Of a stretch of 64,000 nt of DNA, positions 1 through 10,279 are shown in pieces (position 1 is the first letter of the stretch; every line of letters starts with the position of its first letter). A program made the translations under genes and the position numbers. Origin of the DNA: Thelephora terrestris (Eukaryota; Basidiomycota; Agaricomycetes; Thelephorales; Thelephoraceae); NCBI GenBank assembly GCA_015956445.1, contig WIUZ02000014.1, positions 310,001 to 374,000 on the forward strand, written 5' to 3'. Under the pieces are notes generated by a model that worked only from the letters and a program-made list of their open reading frames with translations, did not search any database and was not told where the DNA came from.

Positions 1-831
1 ATCTATCGAACCTACCCGCTTTTTTGTCCAGTCGTATCGCTGGGCTTTGTTCTCCGGGTCCTGTCCAAACACAGTCCGAGTAGCATCGGTATATTCGCCA
101 TAGAGGGGCTCTTTATCATCTGCTCACCAGCCGCGTTTCTTGCCTTCAACTACATCACCTACGGCCGCCTCATTTCCTACATTGGCGCTGAACACTCGAT
201 CATAAACCCCGGGAAGGTCGCGGGGACATTTGTCATCAGCGATGTCTTCACCTTCTTGCTCCAGGTTCGCATCATTCTTTCCAGCCTAGTCTGTGCTCAC
301 TGTGACCGAAAGGCTGGTGGAAGCGGCCTTCAAACCTCTTACAAGTTGGCAAACACGGGCCAAAAGATTGTCCTTGTGGGCCTCGCTCTCCAAGCCGTGT
401 CCTATGGTTTCTTCATCGTCCTCTTGATCAAGAGCCACATCAGCATCAAATCGTCTGGGTCACGTCCAATGGACAAGTCCTCCACGCTCATTTGGGTGTT
501 ATACTTCTCGTCTGCCTTTATTTTCGTACGTTTCCCTCCGTTGGTGTCAGAATCTCCAGCGCTCAGCTCCCAAGCAGATTCGTTGTATCTACCGTGTCGC
601 GGAATTTGCCCAGGGACGTGGCGGTTATCTCCTCACTCATGAAGGCATGTACAAACTCTGTCCTCTTTTCGTATCACTTCGATTTACGGGGAAAAACCAG
701 TCCTCCTATATCTCCTGGACGTTCTGCCTCTCGTCTTGGCGATCACTGTGTACGTTCCCTTCTGGCCAGCTAGGTATTTAGGGTACCACAGGAAGGAGAG
801 CTTGGAGATGAATGGAGGGCTCCAGCCTTGA
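1..831 (+). CDS. RTA1-like membrane protein (5' partial)
   Basis: C-terminal part of an RTA1-family protein. These are seven-helix fungal membrane proteins linked to lipid transport and resistance to toxic compounds. The gene enters from the left edge, so its start is not visible. Exons 1-264, 313-525, about 578-644 and 701-831. The spliced protein shows family hallmarks: YGRLISYIG, then the helix SDVFTFLLQAGGSGLQ, then IRCIYRVAEFAQGRGGYLLT running straight into HEVLLYLLDVLPLVLA. The last junction needs a GC-AG intron (645-700), since only that join gives the conserved T-H-E-V segment. The third exon could also begin at 575, which adds one Gln. The stop is at 829-831. Family assignment is firm; the transported substrate cannot be read from the sequence. 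Confidence 0.88.
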
Positions 832-1750
832 TTTCACGCGCTTTGTGGCTGAAGCGTGCAACTTGGGAGTATTTGGGATGTACTACCTTGCGAAGGATCA
901 CTACACATCATTTTTTCACTGAAATTTCATATGACGTTTCGGCAGAAACCCAGACGAGAGAAATCATTCCTAAGCTTCCCTGCGGCAACCCTGGCAGGAC
1001 AGGCAAAATGGGGCCCCTTGATGTTCAATTGGCACCTGTGAGGGTCATTCACCAATCACAAGTACGTACGGAAAGGTCGCAATGGTTATCGAGGCAAGGT
1101 TTCTGGGTCCCCAGGCGCCTAAATCACTCTGAGATAGAAACCGTTGCTGTTTTAAATCCGAGCAAAAAGGCAGGAGGCGATTCACCACGGAAGCTGTATT
1201 AATACCTTCACGCAGGCAGTGGCCGGGTGTTCACTTGAGCCTTGAGCTACGGGTGTAATCGCAACGACAAGGAGTGGAGATAAAGAGGTAAGACATAGGT
1301 ACATCGATAACAAGGCGGGTGGCGAGCAACATAGAGATGGGTGTATAGCTTCATCAACACCCTCCAACCTCTGTTAAAACCAATAGGTCAAAAAATGATA
1401 AACGGGCTGGGTAGAGGAGAAACTACAGACGATCTACCATCACGTCGATCGTGTCTATGGGGATCGCCAGCGAATGGGTTCGAGTCAGCAGGATACGACA
1501 AGAGGGAGGGAAGGAGTACAATACTAATCGTTGTCTTTCATGTCTAACGATGCTGGTGTGTCATTGCATCATCGTTGATCCTGTTTCCGTCGTACAAAAA
1601 CCCAAAAACAATACGGTGCAGATGGCTGTAATTAGGAACGTACCGAGTGGTTCCGACGTCTTTGCCGACCGTCGCTGAACGTTGTAATGACAGCTGACAA
1701 CCTTGAACGACACCTTTGGCTTCTTAGCGAATGCTTGTTAACGCACACAC
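832..1750. other. Intergenic stretch, no gene recognised
   Basis: Between the RTA1-like gene and the transposon. Short open frames exist, but none shows a recognisable domain or convincing splice-linked coding potential. A GGTTCGAGTC string near 1477 resembles a tRNA B box but has no cloverleaf around it. Confidence 0.6.
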
Positions 1751-1758
1751 CCCTGGAT
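1751..1758 (+). repeat. Target-site duplication, left copy
   Basis: CCCTGGAT abuts the left TIR and is repeated exactly at 3059-3066 beyond the right TIR. This fixes the element borders to the base. Confidence 0.9.
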
Positions 1759-1816
1759 AGGACCCCCGATAATTGGCGGGAGAGGTCCGACACAAAATCA
1801 CCTGGTTTTTGAAAAA

Positions 1817-3019
1817 TTTGGTCCGGACACGTTGTATGCTCGTCTGGTCCGGATTGAACATTGAGTCATAGCTGGACGGAAATTTGGTCCGGAATAATGA
1901 CATGGATAGTTTAAAAAATTGAATTTTTTTTTCGTTTTTGGTCTAAGTCTGTTTTACGGCCTCCTGATCGATGTCTGCAAGTTTTTTCGCTTTACGGCTG
2001 TTGATGAACTTGAGTGCGAGGCCGATCTGAGACACATTCGTCTTTAGAAGGCGAAAAACAACAACATCTTCCTCGCTGATTTCGATATCAGCCCCCAGCG
2101 GTGCACGCGGTGTTTTCTGAAGGACAGGAAGAAGCTGGCGTGCTGGGATAAGTTCATGGCACTTGGTCTGGAGGAGCGCATCGGCCTCGTGAACTGCACG
2201 GAGCATCCGGAGGTAGGCGTACCCGAAAAGCTGGACACCGACGCTCGACACGCTGTGGACTTTTGGAGTAGACAGGATCCACCCATGTTGCCCGTTCTTT
2301 CCGCCACCTGTTTGAGAAAAGATGAGGACTATTGCCAATGCTAAGCACAGTTTGCTCATTTGTGTGACAAGACATACCTCGAGCAACATGGATTTTGTCT
2401 CCAACGAATACAAACGCCCAACTCGACTCCTCAAAGGGCCTGAAAAGTTGGGTGACCTTGTTTGGGAGAATCGTTCCGCAAATACACACACCAGCAGGAC
2501 CGTCATCATTGACCTCAGTTTGTATGAATTCGACCATCAAATCGAGGACCGTGCCATTGAGCCGAGCGTCTGCAAGTAGTTGAGGTAACGCCAACGTCGT
2601 TGCACGTTCTCGGCCAAACGTGATATCGGCACCCCACCCGGTTCGGGTGAAATGTTGCCTAGCAGTGGTGGACATTGCTGGGGCCAGAAATTGCGATGAT
2701 TTCTGAAGCCACGTCTGTGCTAGCGCCCATTTCTCCCTTGCAGAATTCAGCTCTGCCAAACGCTCCCATAGGGTGAGGACCCAGAAGGGTAGAAAAGACC
2801 GGTCGTACAGAGGTTCTTTGATGCTCATTTGACGGTTGAGGATGGCTTGGCCGGATTCGCAAGCCGCCATGACTAAGGTTGGTCCGGATCACATACATGG
2901 CAGCCCGGGAAGGCTGGTGATTGGTCCGGACGTTAGAACATGCATTTTTTGCGCTCGGAAGGAGTTTGGTCCGGGAAAAAACAGACCTCAGTGGGTTTTG
3001 GCCTCGAATTTGGTCCGTA
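1817..3019 (+). repeat. Subterminal TTGGTCCGG direct repeats
   Basis: Three copies of (T/C)TGGTCCGGA lie near the left end (about 1818, 1845, 1884) and four near the right end (about 2880, 2921, 2967, 3010; the last reads TTTGGTCCGTAC). All point the same way. Clustered subterminal motifs of this kind usually bind transposase. Confidence 0.75.
1943..2870 (-). CDS. Transposon-borne hypothetical protein (possible Ulp1-like fragment)
   Basis: Two exons (2378-2870 and 1943-2307) joined by a 70-base GT-AG intron give an intact 285-residue protein starting MAACESGQAILNRQ. It fills most of the 1.3-kb transposon. The segment LPQLLADARLNGTVLDLMVE loosely resembles the start of Ulp1/C48 protease domains that accompany KDZ transposons in mushrooms. 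I see no full catalytic His-Asp-Cys set, so this is only a suggestion. No DDE or RNase-H motif is visible. Being intact and spliced inside perfect TIRs, it could be expressed, or it could be a gene fragment caught by the element. Confidence 0.6.
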
Positions 3020-3066
3020 CCCGGTGTCGGACCTCTCCCGCCAATTATCGGGGGTCCTCCCTGGAT

Positions 3067-3737
3067 TTGGAGTCGGCACGAAGGTACATACTGGATCATT
3101 AATATTAATGATTCCTCCTCGCGACCGCTAGCGTACCTCGGGACGCGTCCCTCCTCTTCGCTCCCGGCTTATCCGGTTTGGCTGGGACGCCTTACACCCC
3201 TGACGAATACCAGATACACACTATCACCGCAACCATCATCACCCTGACACCCGGTGCGCTCCCAGGCCTGCCTCGGGTGTTTCGAAATTTCTGGCGCAAA
3301 ACTTACAACGGGTGGTTCGGGCGCCGGCCCGGCAGGTGATTTCAGATGATCGACCCACACCGGTACCGCCCACTGTACCATCACCAATCACCCGCTCTGT
3401 CTCCCCTCGCCATAAGCTGGTCAAGCGAATCAAAAATATCTGCGACTTGAGAATCCCCTAGGCACCGTACCGAATGGCCATACTTAGCCTCCTCATCGTC
3501 ACGTAAAAATCAAGGGACTAGATTTCACTACTATTCACGTGGGTAAATAAATATACACAGAAGAAACAAGCAAAGAACGGCGAAGGGGAACGGGACACAA
3601 AAAGAACCCTAGCACGTTGGTGAGACGGCTGAACCAAAGAAACCGATTTATATGGTGAACGAATATGACGAACGCTTGGGGTAGTTGGGTGCTACAAAGG
3701 AGAGGGATGGTACAGTAACGTGCCGGCCTTTCTACTG
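3067..3737. other. Intergenic stretch, no gene recognised
   Basis: The sequence between the transposon and the end of the CFEM gene. It should hold the CFEM 3' UTR. I see no other supported feature. Confidence 0.5.
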
Positions 3738-4313
3738 CTACAATGCATAGCCGATGAGTCCCAAGGCGCTCAAGGCGAATAAGCCATTGACGCCGTTGGC
3801 AACACCTGAATTCTTGCTGCTCCCGGGGAAAGATGAATCACTAGAACCGCTGGTTGAGCTCGGAGTCGAAGAGGAGGTGGAGGTTGGGCCGGAGTTTGAA
3901 GTGGATAAAGTGACACCCTGTGGCAGATGAGACAAAACGCAAAGGAACGAGGGGCAGGATGTTGACTCACCACGGCGCGACACATTGCAACCGCGGCAGC
4001 GATAGACTGAGTAAGGTCAGAGCCGCTGCAGCTGCTCTCGAAGCAAGTAGTCGTTTCTTGGACAAATTGCTGGTCCTTACACAAGCAGAGGGTGTCATCG
4101 AGAGCGCATGTACCGGGGTTTGAAGAGGTCAAACATGGAAGGGCACAGCCTACAAAAGTGAAGGAAGTGGGTCAGCTCTCTCGGGAAAGAGATTATGCGG
4201 TCGAAAGACGGACTCGCATAGCCGCTCTGCCTAGTCTCAAGAAACGCCGCCGTGGTTGTGGCGAAAGCAGCAGAAAGAACAACGAGGACTGCGGAGAAAC
4301 GCATAGTGTTCAA
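3738..4313 (-). CDS. CFEM-domain GPI-anchored secreted protein
   Basis: Three exons (4214-4313, 3971-4149, 3738-3917) encode 152 residues. Residues 1-23 form a signal peptide (MRFSAVLVVLSAAFA within it). The mature part begins near SGYASCALPCLTSSNPGTC and carries eight cysteines in CFEM order: CALPC, GTC, LCLC, TTC, SSC, AMC. A Ser/Thr-rich stalk follows, then a hydrophobic tail ending GLFALSALGLIGYAL, the usual GPI-attachment signal. CFEM proteins sit on the cell wall or plasma membrane; some bind haem iron and others act in adhesion or host interaction. A second Met lies three residues downstream of the chosen one. Confidence 0.93.
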
Positions 4314-4859
4314 GGAGTGAGAGGCCTGAGGGCTTAAAGAGCGAGCGGCTGTCGTCCGGAAGGGAGAGACTGGTGAAGTGTGGGATACACGAGGGCCGTG
4401 TTTTTATAACGGTGATCGTTGCAGTAACGGAAGCATTTGACGCTGACATGAGTGAACACTGAATTGAGGACGGTACCTGAATATTTGAATGGCAAGACGT
4501 TGTGATCCAGCCGTGGTCCAAAGTCGAAAAAGTAGGCGAATATTCGCTTGAGCCTTTGTGTACCGATTACGCTGGAGATTGCGGCCGTCTAGCGTCAATG
4601 GATGAGTGTCACCACGATCTTTCAGGGACCGGCAACGAACCGAAGGGCAAAAAACCCTTGTCCAGATAGGGTAATTGCGTGACCACAATGCCCGTCACAT
4701 CACACCATTGTAACTTCCACTTTCGGAGCACGCGCTTCCCCGAACCGGTCCAGCCGGCTTTGACCGGTGATTTCCGCTGTAACTGTATAGTACTACCGCC
4801 AGCCACCGGCTTGCCACTATCGACGACACGAGACCCATCTATCCTCCAGTATCGAAGAA
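4314..4859. promoter_or_regulatory. Divergent intergenic region between the CFEM gene and RPL31
   Basis: 546 bases separate the two start codons, and the genes point away from each other, so both promoters must lie here. I see no clear TATA box and no open frame with coding character. Confidence 0.5.
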
Positions 4860-5462
4860 ATGGTACGTTAATCCTACGTCTTGCTGTGGCTTTCCGTACG
4901 CTGAACGAATCCTTGTAGGCCCCTCCAAACAAAACCAAAAAGGTGGAGCATATGATCAGATTGCGCCTGTTCTGTGAAGCTAACAGTGATTGACGTAGGG
5001 TGGCAAGACTCGTTCTGCTCTCCAGGATGTTGTGACGAGGGAGTACACCATCCACCTCCACAAACGGGTGCACGGACGGTCATTCAAGAAGCGGGCACCT
5101 CATGCCGTCAAGGCCGTTGTAGAGTTCGCTACGAAAGCTATGGGCACCACCGACGTCCGAATCGAGCCCAAACTCAACCAGGCACTCTGGGCGCGGGGTA
5201 TCAAGAGTGTACCCCATCGGATCCGGGTAAGACTTGAGCGTACGTTGAGGTTTCATCCGCCTAGAATACGCTGGTGCTGATTTTGTTTCTTGATTAGGCA
5301 AGCGTAATGATGAGGAGGGAGCCAAGGAGAAGCTGTTTACTTATGCCATCCATGTGCCAACAAAAGACTTCAAGGTTCGAAACTTTTCACGTTCGCTCGT
5401 GCTGGTGATTTACACGCTTCATCACGCAGGGCCTGCAAACCACGGTCGTCGATGCGGAATGA
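4860..5462 (+). CDS. RPL31: 60S ribosomal protein L31 (eL31)
   Basis: Five exons: 4860-4862, 4919-4942, 5026-5239, 5298-5374, 5430-5462, giving 116 residues. The spliced protein begins [20 protein letters not shown] and contains [40 protein letters not shown] and the C-terminus [10 protein letters not shown]. It matches eL31 over its whole length. eL31 sits at the exit-tunnel side of the large ribosomal subunit. The first exon is the ATG alone; the next exon starts APPNK after a 56-base intron. No other upstream ATG gives a K-rich N-terminus joined in frame. Several short introns near the 5' end are common in fungal ribosomal protein genes. Confidence 0.96.
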
Positions 5463-5779
5463 TTTATGTTGTCTCTTCCGTGTTGCCCGCATGCCTTTTT
5501 ATGTACTCTATCATAGCAATTCGACGATATCACCGCATAGGAATGTTTGTTTCGTGTGTTAAGCGAGAGAGAATGAGTAAGCCCGGAGAAAGCAGCTGAT
5601 ATAATTGCTGAGGCCGAGGGGCAGTGTGGGTGAGGCCGGGACCACCGCCCCGCCTTTGCTGCGCGCGGTCAAGGCAACCTTATATACACCCTGCGCTTGC
5701 ACCACCATCGCCACATTTACCCCTCCTCCTCCTCCTCCTCCTTCCGCCTGGCCGGTCCAACGAAACTCCAGTAAACACC
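5463..5779. other. Intergenic, likely promoter of the four-helix membrane protein
   Basis: A 317-base gap. CCT-repeat pyrimidine tracts (about 5720-5745) lie just upstream of the next ATG, as is common in highly expressed basidiomycete genes. No TATA box is obvious. Confidence 0.45.
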
Positions 5780-7190
5780 ATGGATAATATTCACGCCCGA
5801 AGAGGGGGCACCGCCTTTACGACCCGCGTGATGCAGTCCAATCTCCGACCCGTCGTCCTCTTTAGTGCGTGAACTTGAAGTAGCCCTCACCCAGATGGAT
5901 GGTTGTTGATTCACTTAATTGGATTTCCCTAGTTGCTTTCGCCACAGAACTTTGGTCTTTCTTATGGTGAGCTGCCCTCCGACCCAGTCGACGCGAAGAA
6001 GCCAAGACTGATGGCTGTGGTGGCTCTATCAGGGCTGTGTGTTTCTCGCCAACAAAGTATCTCAAAGTGACTTGTTCGCTGATTGCTCGTATTCTGGCGA
6101 ATAGATAAGTTGTTTCAGGCTGGTGTCAGATGACAACGTTGGTACGTCCAAATTCCCCCTTCCTAGCGGGGCACATTCAGCGTTGATAACACCCTTTTGT
6201 GTCACTACTAGATGAGGTGCCTGGCCTCAAGAACGCTGCCTTGGCCCTTGGTGTCTTGTACGCTGTCGCGGCCGTCATCCAGCAATTCGGTCTTTTCGCA
6301 GTTTCGTCGGTCAGTCCACGAAACTGCAACTTCCGCATTCCATCCTTACTGACCCCTTGTGTTCTTCGCACCTGCTTATAGCGGAGACTCAACCTCGTAA
6401 GGATCTACGCATATGGTTCTATCTTGACTGCGCTCTGCGTCCTCGCTGGTAGTCTCGCCCAGATCATCATCCACTTTACCCAGAAGGTGAGTAATGGGTC
6501 GCCCTGCATTTGCAGTTGTAAAACCTATTCATGACGTTCTCATTTTCTAGAATGCCCTTTTGAATGCGTGCACCAAAGACAACACCGGAGATACCGTTTT
6601 CTATGTGAGGGCCCTAGCATTGGCAAGGGATGAAACTGGAAACTGATCCACCTTGGATTGTAGAGTTGGGGAATCTGGGGTCCCGTCAGTAGCACCACGC
6701 TGGACCAGGCTGACGCTGCACAGTGTGAGTGTCTCATAGTAAAGGATTTCTGCCCACGTTAACTCTCTCCCCGTGTGTAGGGTGTAATGATGCCTGGGAC
6801 CGGGGCTCTTGGCGTAACATTATATCCTTCTTCATCCAACTCTGCGTCGCGGCTTTCTTCCTCTTTCTTATCTTTGGCTACTACAAGCAGCTTCAAGACC
6901 CATCCAGCGTCGCCTACGCCTTCCGCTCTCGCAATCAGTTTCCACTTGGGGGCTACCCGCAGCAGCAATATGTCGGGTTCCCCCCTCCTCAAGGCCCACC
7001 TCCTGGTCCCTATGGGCAAGGATCCGACCAGCCGTTTGTTCCGCCCTACGACAGCGCTAAACTTCCCGCTTACGACGGACCCGGACCGAAATTCGGCGAT
7101 ACGAAAGGCGGCGATGGACTGTTGAAGGGCGGGGATGGCGATCCGTTCGGAGATTATAGGGGCGATGCTGGAAGGAGCGACAGGAGATAA
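5780..7190 (+). CDS. Four-helix membrane protein with Pro/Gly-rich tail
   Basis: Nine exons: 5780-5864, 5933-5966, 6033-6066, 6105-6141, 6212-6309, 6382-6486, 6551-6604, 6664-6724, 6781-7190; all junctions keep frame (305 residues). Hydrophobic segments lie near residues 22-45, 70-97 (LALGVLYAVAAVIQQFGLFA), 105-130 and 180-205 (FFIQLCVAAFFLFLIFGYY). Between the third and fourth is a Cys-containing loop (NALLNACTKD, then WCNDAWDRGSW), resembling a tetraspan topology. The last 100 residues are rich in Pro, Gly and Gln (FPPPQGPPPGPYGQG) and probably cytosolic. I do not recognise a named family. The exon-intron pattern and intact frame make it a convincing gene. Confidence 0.85.
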
Positions 7191-8019
7191 AATTCCTGTC
7201 CTTTCACCCAGAGGAACTTTGCCTGATATTATAGCGATAGTTCTTCCAACGGACAGGAATTTCTCTCCAGCCCTTTTTTCTTGGTTTTTCCCCGGCTCTT
7301 TTGAAGTTGGACACTTGTAGTGTAGTGGATTGTTTCTCTGCCCCTTTTACGTGGATAATGATATTGTACTACGTTCACCGTGCCATCCCTCGATGTGTTT
7401 CATCACTGGACCCTATGAAATATATAGTTCCAAACATCAAAGCCTCATGCACACCCGTCCTATCTTGGTGATATTGCGGGAATGACCGGGGGAGATGTGA
7501 CCGAGTTGCTTCACCTCCCACGCACCACCACCATCAACGACAAATCGAGGACGTTCACTGCTGATGACCGACACGAGCTCACTATCTGAAGAAGCTCGTG
7601 CATGACTGTGCGACTTGCACACACGTTGGGTTAAACTCCCCTTGCTTCGAGGTTATCGGCGCTCGCCCTAAGTATTCTGTCTACAAGAGGTTTCCTCAGC
7701 TCGTCTCGCCAGTTCAAAGCGAATAAATTGCCAACCGTGCTAGTGCCTCGCCAACCCATCGACATTGATTTCCTCAGACACTAGATGGCCGCCTAGGCTG
7801 TTCCGGCGGCCATTCCTTCTGCCACCCAGTCAATCAGCGCTTATCAAGCGACCATCACGCCAATACGTCGTTTCGTCTTGTGATACAATTGAACCCTAGT
7901 GGCCGGGATGTGGGCCCCGCTGGAGGATCTTTAGTAAGTAGCGCGAAGGGGGATATACACCGGGTGTGAAACTTACTCCCTCCCTTTCCCTCGTTTCTCT
8001 CCCGACCGCAAGTTTCTTC
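7191..8019. other. Intergenic stretch, no gene recognised
   Basis: Runs from the end of the four-helix gene to the next start. A pyrimidine-rich tract lies directly before the ATG at 8020. No coding or RNA feature is supported. Confidence 0.5.
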
Positions 8020-10027
8020 ATGGATGAGGGATACAATTTCCTCGATGCCTTAACTAGCATTGGTCAAGAAATGTGAGCTGCTTTATCGATCCGGGCGCCG
8101 CTGTGGCTGATCGCCTCGTTTCAGCCTGGCCACCAAGGTACGAAGGTCCACGGCCTCGTGCAAAGAACTCGGACCTCATCCTTGCGTTTCGTAGTACCTA
8201 TCCATCGCCTGCGCTACGATCCTGTTTTACGAATACTTCCTGACGTTTTCCGATGAGGTAATCTCTTGACTGCGTTCTCGTCTGTCGAATTTGGATTTAC
8301 TGGACGTTGGGATTGTTAGGTACGATACGCATGGCGAGGGAAGAAGAAGACTAGTGGTGCGTCCTAACACTGAAGCACTGTTCGGATGTCCATTTTAGCT
8401 CACCACTATGGACCAGTGTTCTTGCTTTTCTGTATGGTGAGATGGATTTGTGTGCCTCCCAAAAATCCGCCTTGTTGCTTACTCTAAACCCTCATTCCAG
8501 AACAGATACCTCCCAATCGCGTACAAGATATGGGACCTAAGTTACGATGCACAGTACCAATACGGTCAGCTGGTCATCTGGACTCCCACAGAAGTCGTGA
8601 GTGTTTCCCTCCTCGGCTGAAAATCCACGTCACTGACTCTACCTCACTGGAACAAAAGACGTCATAGTACGTCACACAGAACTGATTTCCTTGAATGAGG
8701 AACTGTGCAATTAACGCGTTCTCTGCCGCAGTTGCACCGTCACCACGTTCGCTGAGAACTCTTACCTCGTGTTGGTGACGCTACTGAGCCAGCTATTCCT
8801 CGCGTTGAGGTGAGACTTCAATTGACCCTTTTTCGCGCGTACGTGCGGAGCATTTGCTGAAACTGAACGGACAAGGGTGTACGCTGTAAACGGGCGTAGC
8901 AAGGCGTCCGTCGCTATCCTGTCCGCTATGACCTTCGTGCAACTCGCATACGGTGTGGTGTACATCGCCGTCTTCAGGCGAGGGGGTGAGGGTCTTTAAT
9001 CTCCTGGGGTCGTCTTGCGGATTCTGAAACCACTTGAAACCTCAGCATACACATTGGTACCATTGGCGGATCCGAGGGAATACACCTTCGCGATTTGTCT
9101 AGCAGATTCCAACGGCACCGGTCTTCAGTTGGGGTACTTGGCACTGTCCCTAGGGTTTGGTATGTACCTTCCCTCTCTCTCTTCCCCCCACCATACCCCT
9201 CCGAAAACGATCACTCGATCGGATCGATCAACTTCATCCACATTTAATGAATTCAATGTTATGGATGGAGCCCCTGACGCAGAGTTATACATCTTTTTTA
9301 GATGTGATCGCTTTCGTCATGATTGCAGTGTGTTCGTGCAAATCCGCAAATAGCTCTTCCAGTCTTTTTAGGCGGGTCGTCCAAGACGCGACTGTGTACT
9401 TCCTGATGATCGTCTGGGTCCATCTGACGGTCATGATCTACGTTGCGAGAATGGGGAGCGTGAGTTTCATCCTGTGGTCTTTGCCGCATTGATTCTGACG
9501 CGGCTCTCCTTGTTTTTTCTCGTGGCCGATTTTAGTCACGGATACTCATGTTGTTCCCCGCCCTGTGAGTCCACACGCGTCCATCACGATCAAACCCTCG
9601 AAACTCACCTCAGTTGAACCTTCCCCGCAGCACAAACACGTGCGTCCATCAAACCTACCACGATTGACAGCTGAAACTCAAAGGTCCCACCGCTACCAAC
9701 AGCGTAATCCCCGTCATGATCTGTCGTCTTGTCCTCTCGCTCAGAAAATCCAACGACCGAAGCGGCGTGGTCAGGGCGTGGAACGTCGATCATTTCGCCA
9801 CCCAGTTCGGAGCTGATACTCAGCAGTCGGTGCTCTTGAGCCCTCTGCGTTTTCAAAGTGTGATGACGGCAGCCATGAGCTCGGAGAGGGGGACGGCGTC
9901 GGATGACAGGCTGATGCCCCAGCCGATTCTGACGACGGAGACGTCTGCTTCCGACAGCAGATGGACGATCGATGCACTGGAGGACGGCGGGGATTCTTAC
10001 AGAGAACGCGGGTGGAGTATATCGTAA
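8020..10027 (+). CDS. DUF6533-domain seven-helix membrane protein
   Basis: Fourteen exons (8020-8072, 8125-8137, 8195-8257, 8320-8356, 8399-8436, 8501-8596, 8660-8667, 8732-8809, 8876-8985, 9046-9159, 9302-9459, 9536-9564, 9631-9639, 9703-10027) give 376 residues in unbroken frame. The N-terminal DUF6533 signature is clear: YLSIACATILFYEYFLTFSD, EVRYAWRGKK, then FLLFCMNRYLPIAY. Further helices follow, ending VIPVMICRLVLSLRKS, and then a polar Ser/Thr-rich tail. DUF6533 proteins form large, receptor-like families in mushrooms, with no assigned ligand. Two exons are only 8 and 9 bases long. The gene is convergent with the Zrg17-like gene, with 252 bases between the stops. Confidence 0.9.
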
Positions 10028-10279
10028 TTCATCCAACGCAGATACCCGTAAGGGACACGGAGAGTTGTAACGCTAGTAGTGATTTAACCCATGTGGAGTG
10101 TCTAACCAATGTACAGTATACCAGAGGAAAGGCGCATTCGAAACGAACGTATAACCAAATTGACACGGCACCAGCGTTACAAACGCCGGTACAAAAATAG
10201 AGAACAAGATAAAACAAATGAGTGTACTAAATAACGAGACGAAAGGCGGAACGAAAACGAGCTCAGGGGAAGATAATTC

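Larger units (their letters stand above)
1759..3058. mobile_element. 1300-bp DNA transposon with perfect 35-bp TIRs and 8-bp TSD
   Basis: The first 35 bases (starting AGGACCCCCGATAATTGGCG, ending at 1793) are an exact reverse complement of the last 35 (3024-3058). The element is flanked by a perfect 8-bp target-site duplication, CCCTGGAT (1751-1758 and 3059-3066). An 8-bp duplication is the size made by hAT and by Kyakuja/Dileera/Zisupton (KDZ) transposases. Inside each TIR lie several direct copies of TTGGTCCGGA. The element holds one spliced 285-residue gene but no recognisable DDE transposase, so it is probably non-autonomous. The intact TIRs and duplication suggest a recent insertion. Confidence 0.9.

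Noticed and set aside
1470-1490. GGTTCGAGTC resembling a tRNA B box
   Set aside because: No A box, stems or terminator can be placed around it.
9605-10036. Minus-strand open frame over the last DUF6533 exon
   Set aside because: Overlaps a better-supported exon and shows only Arg/Pro-biased composition.
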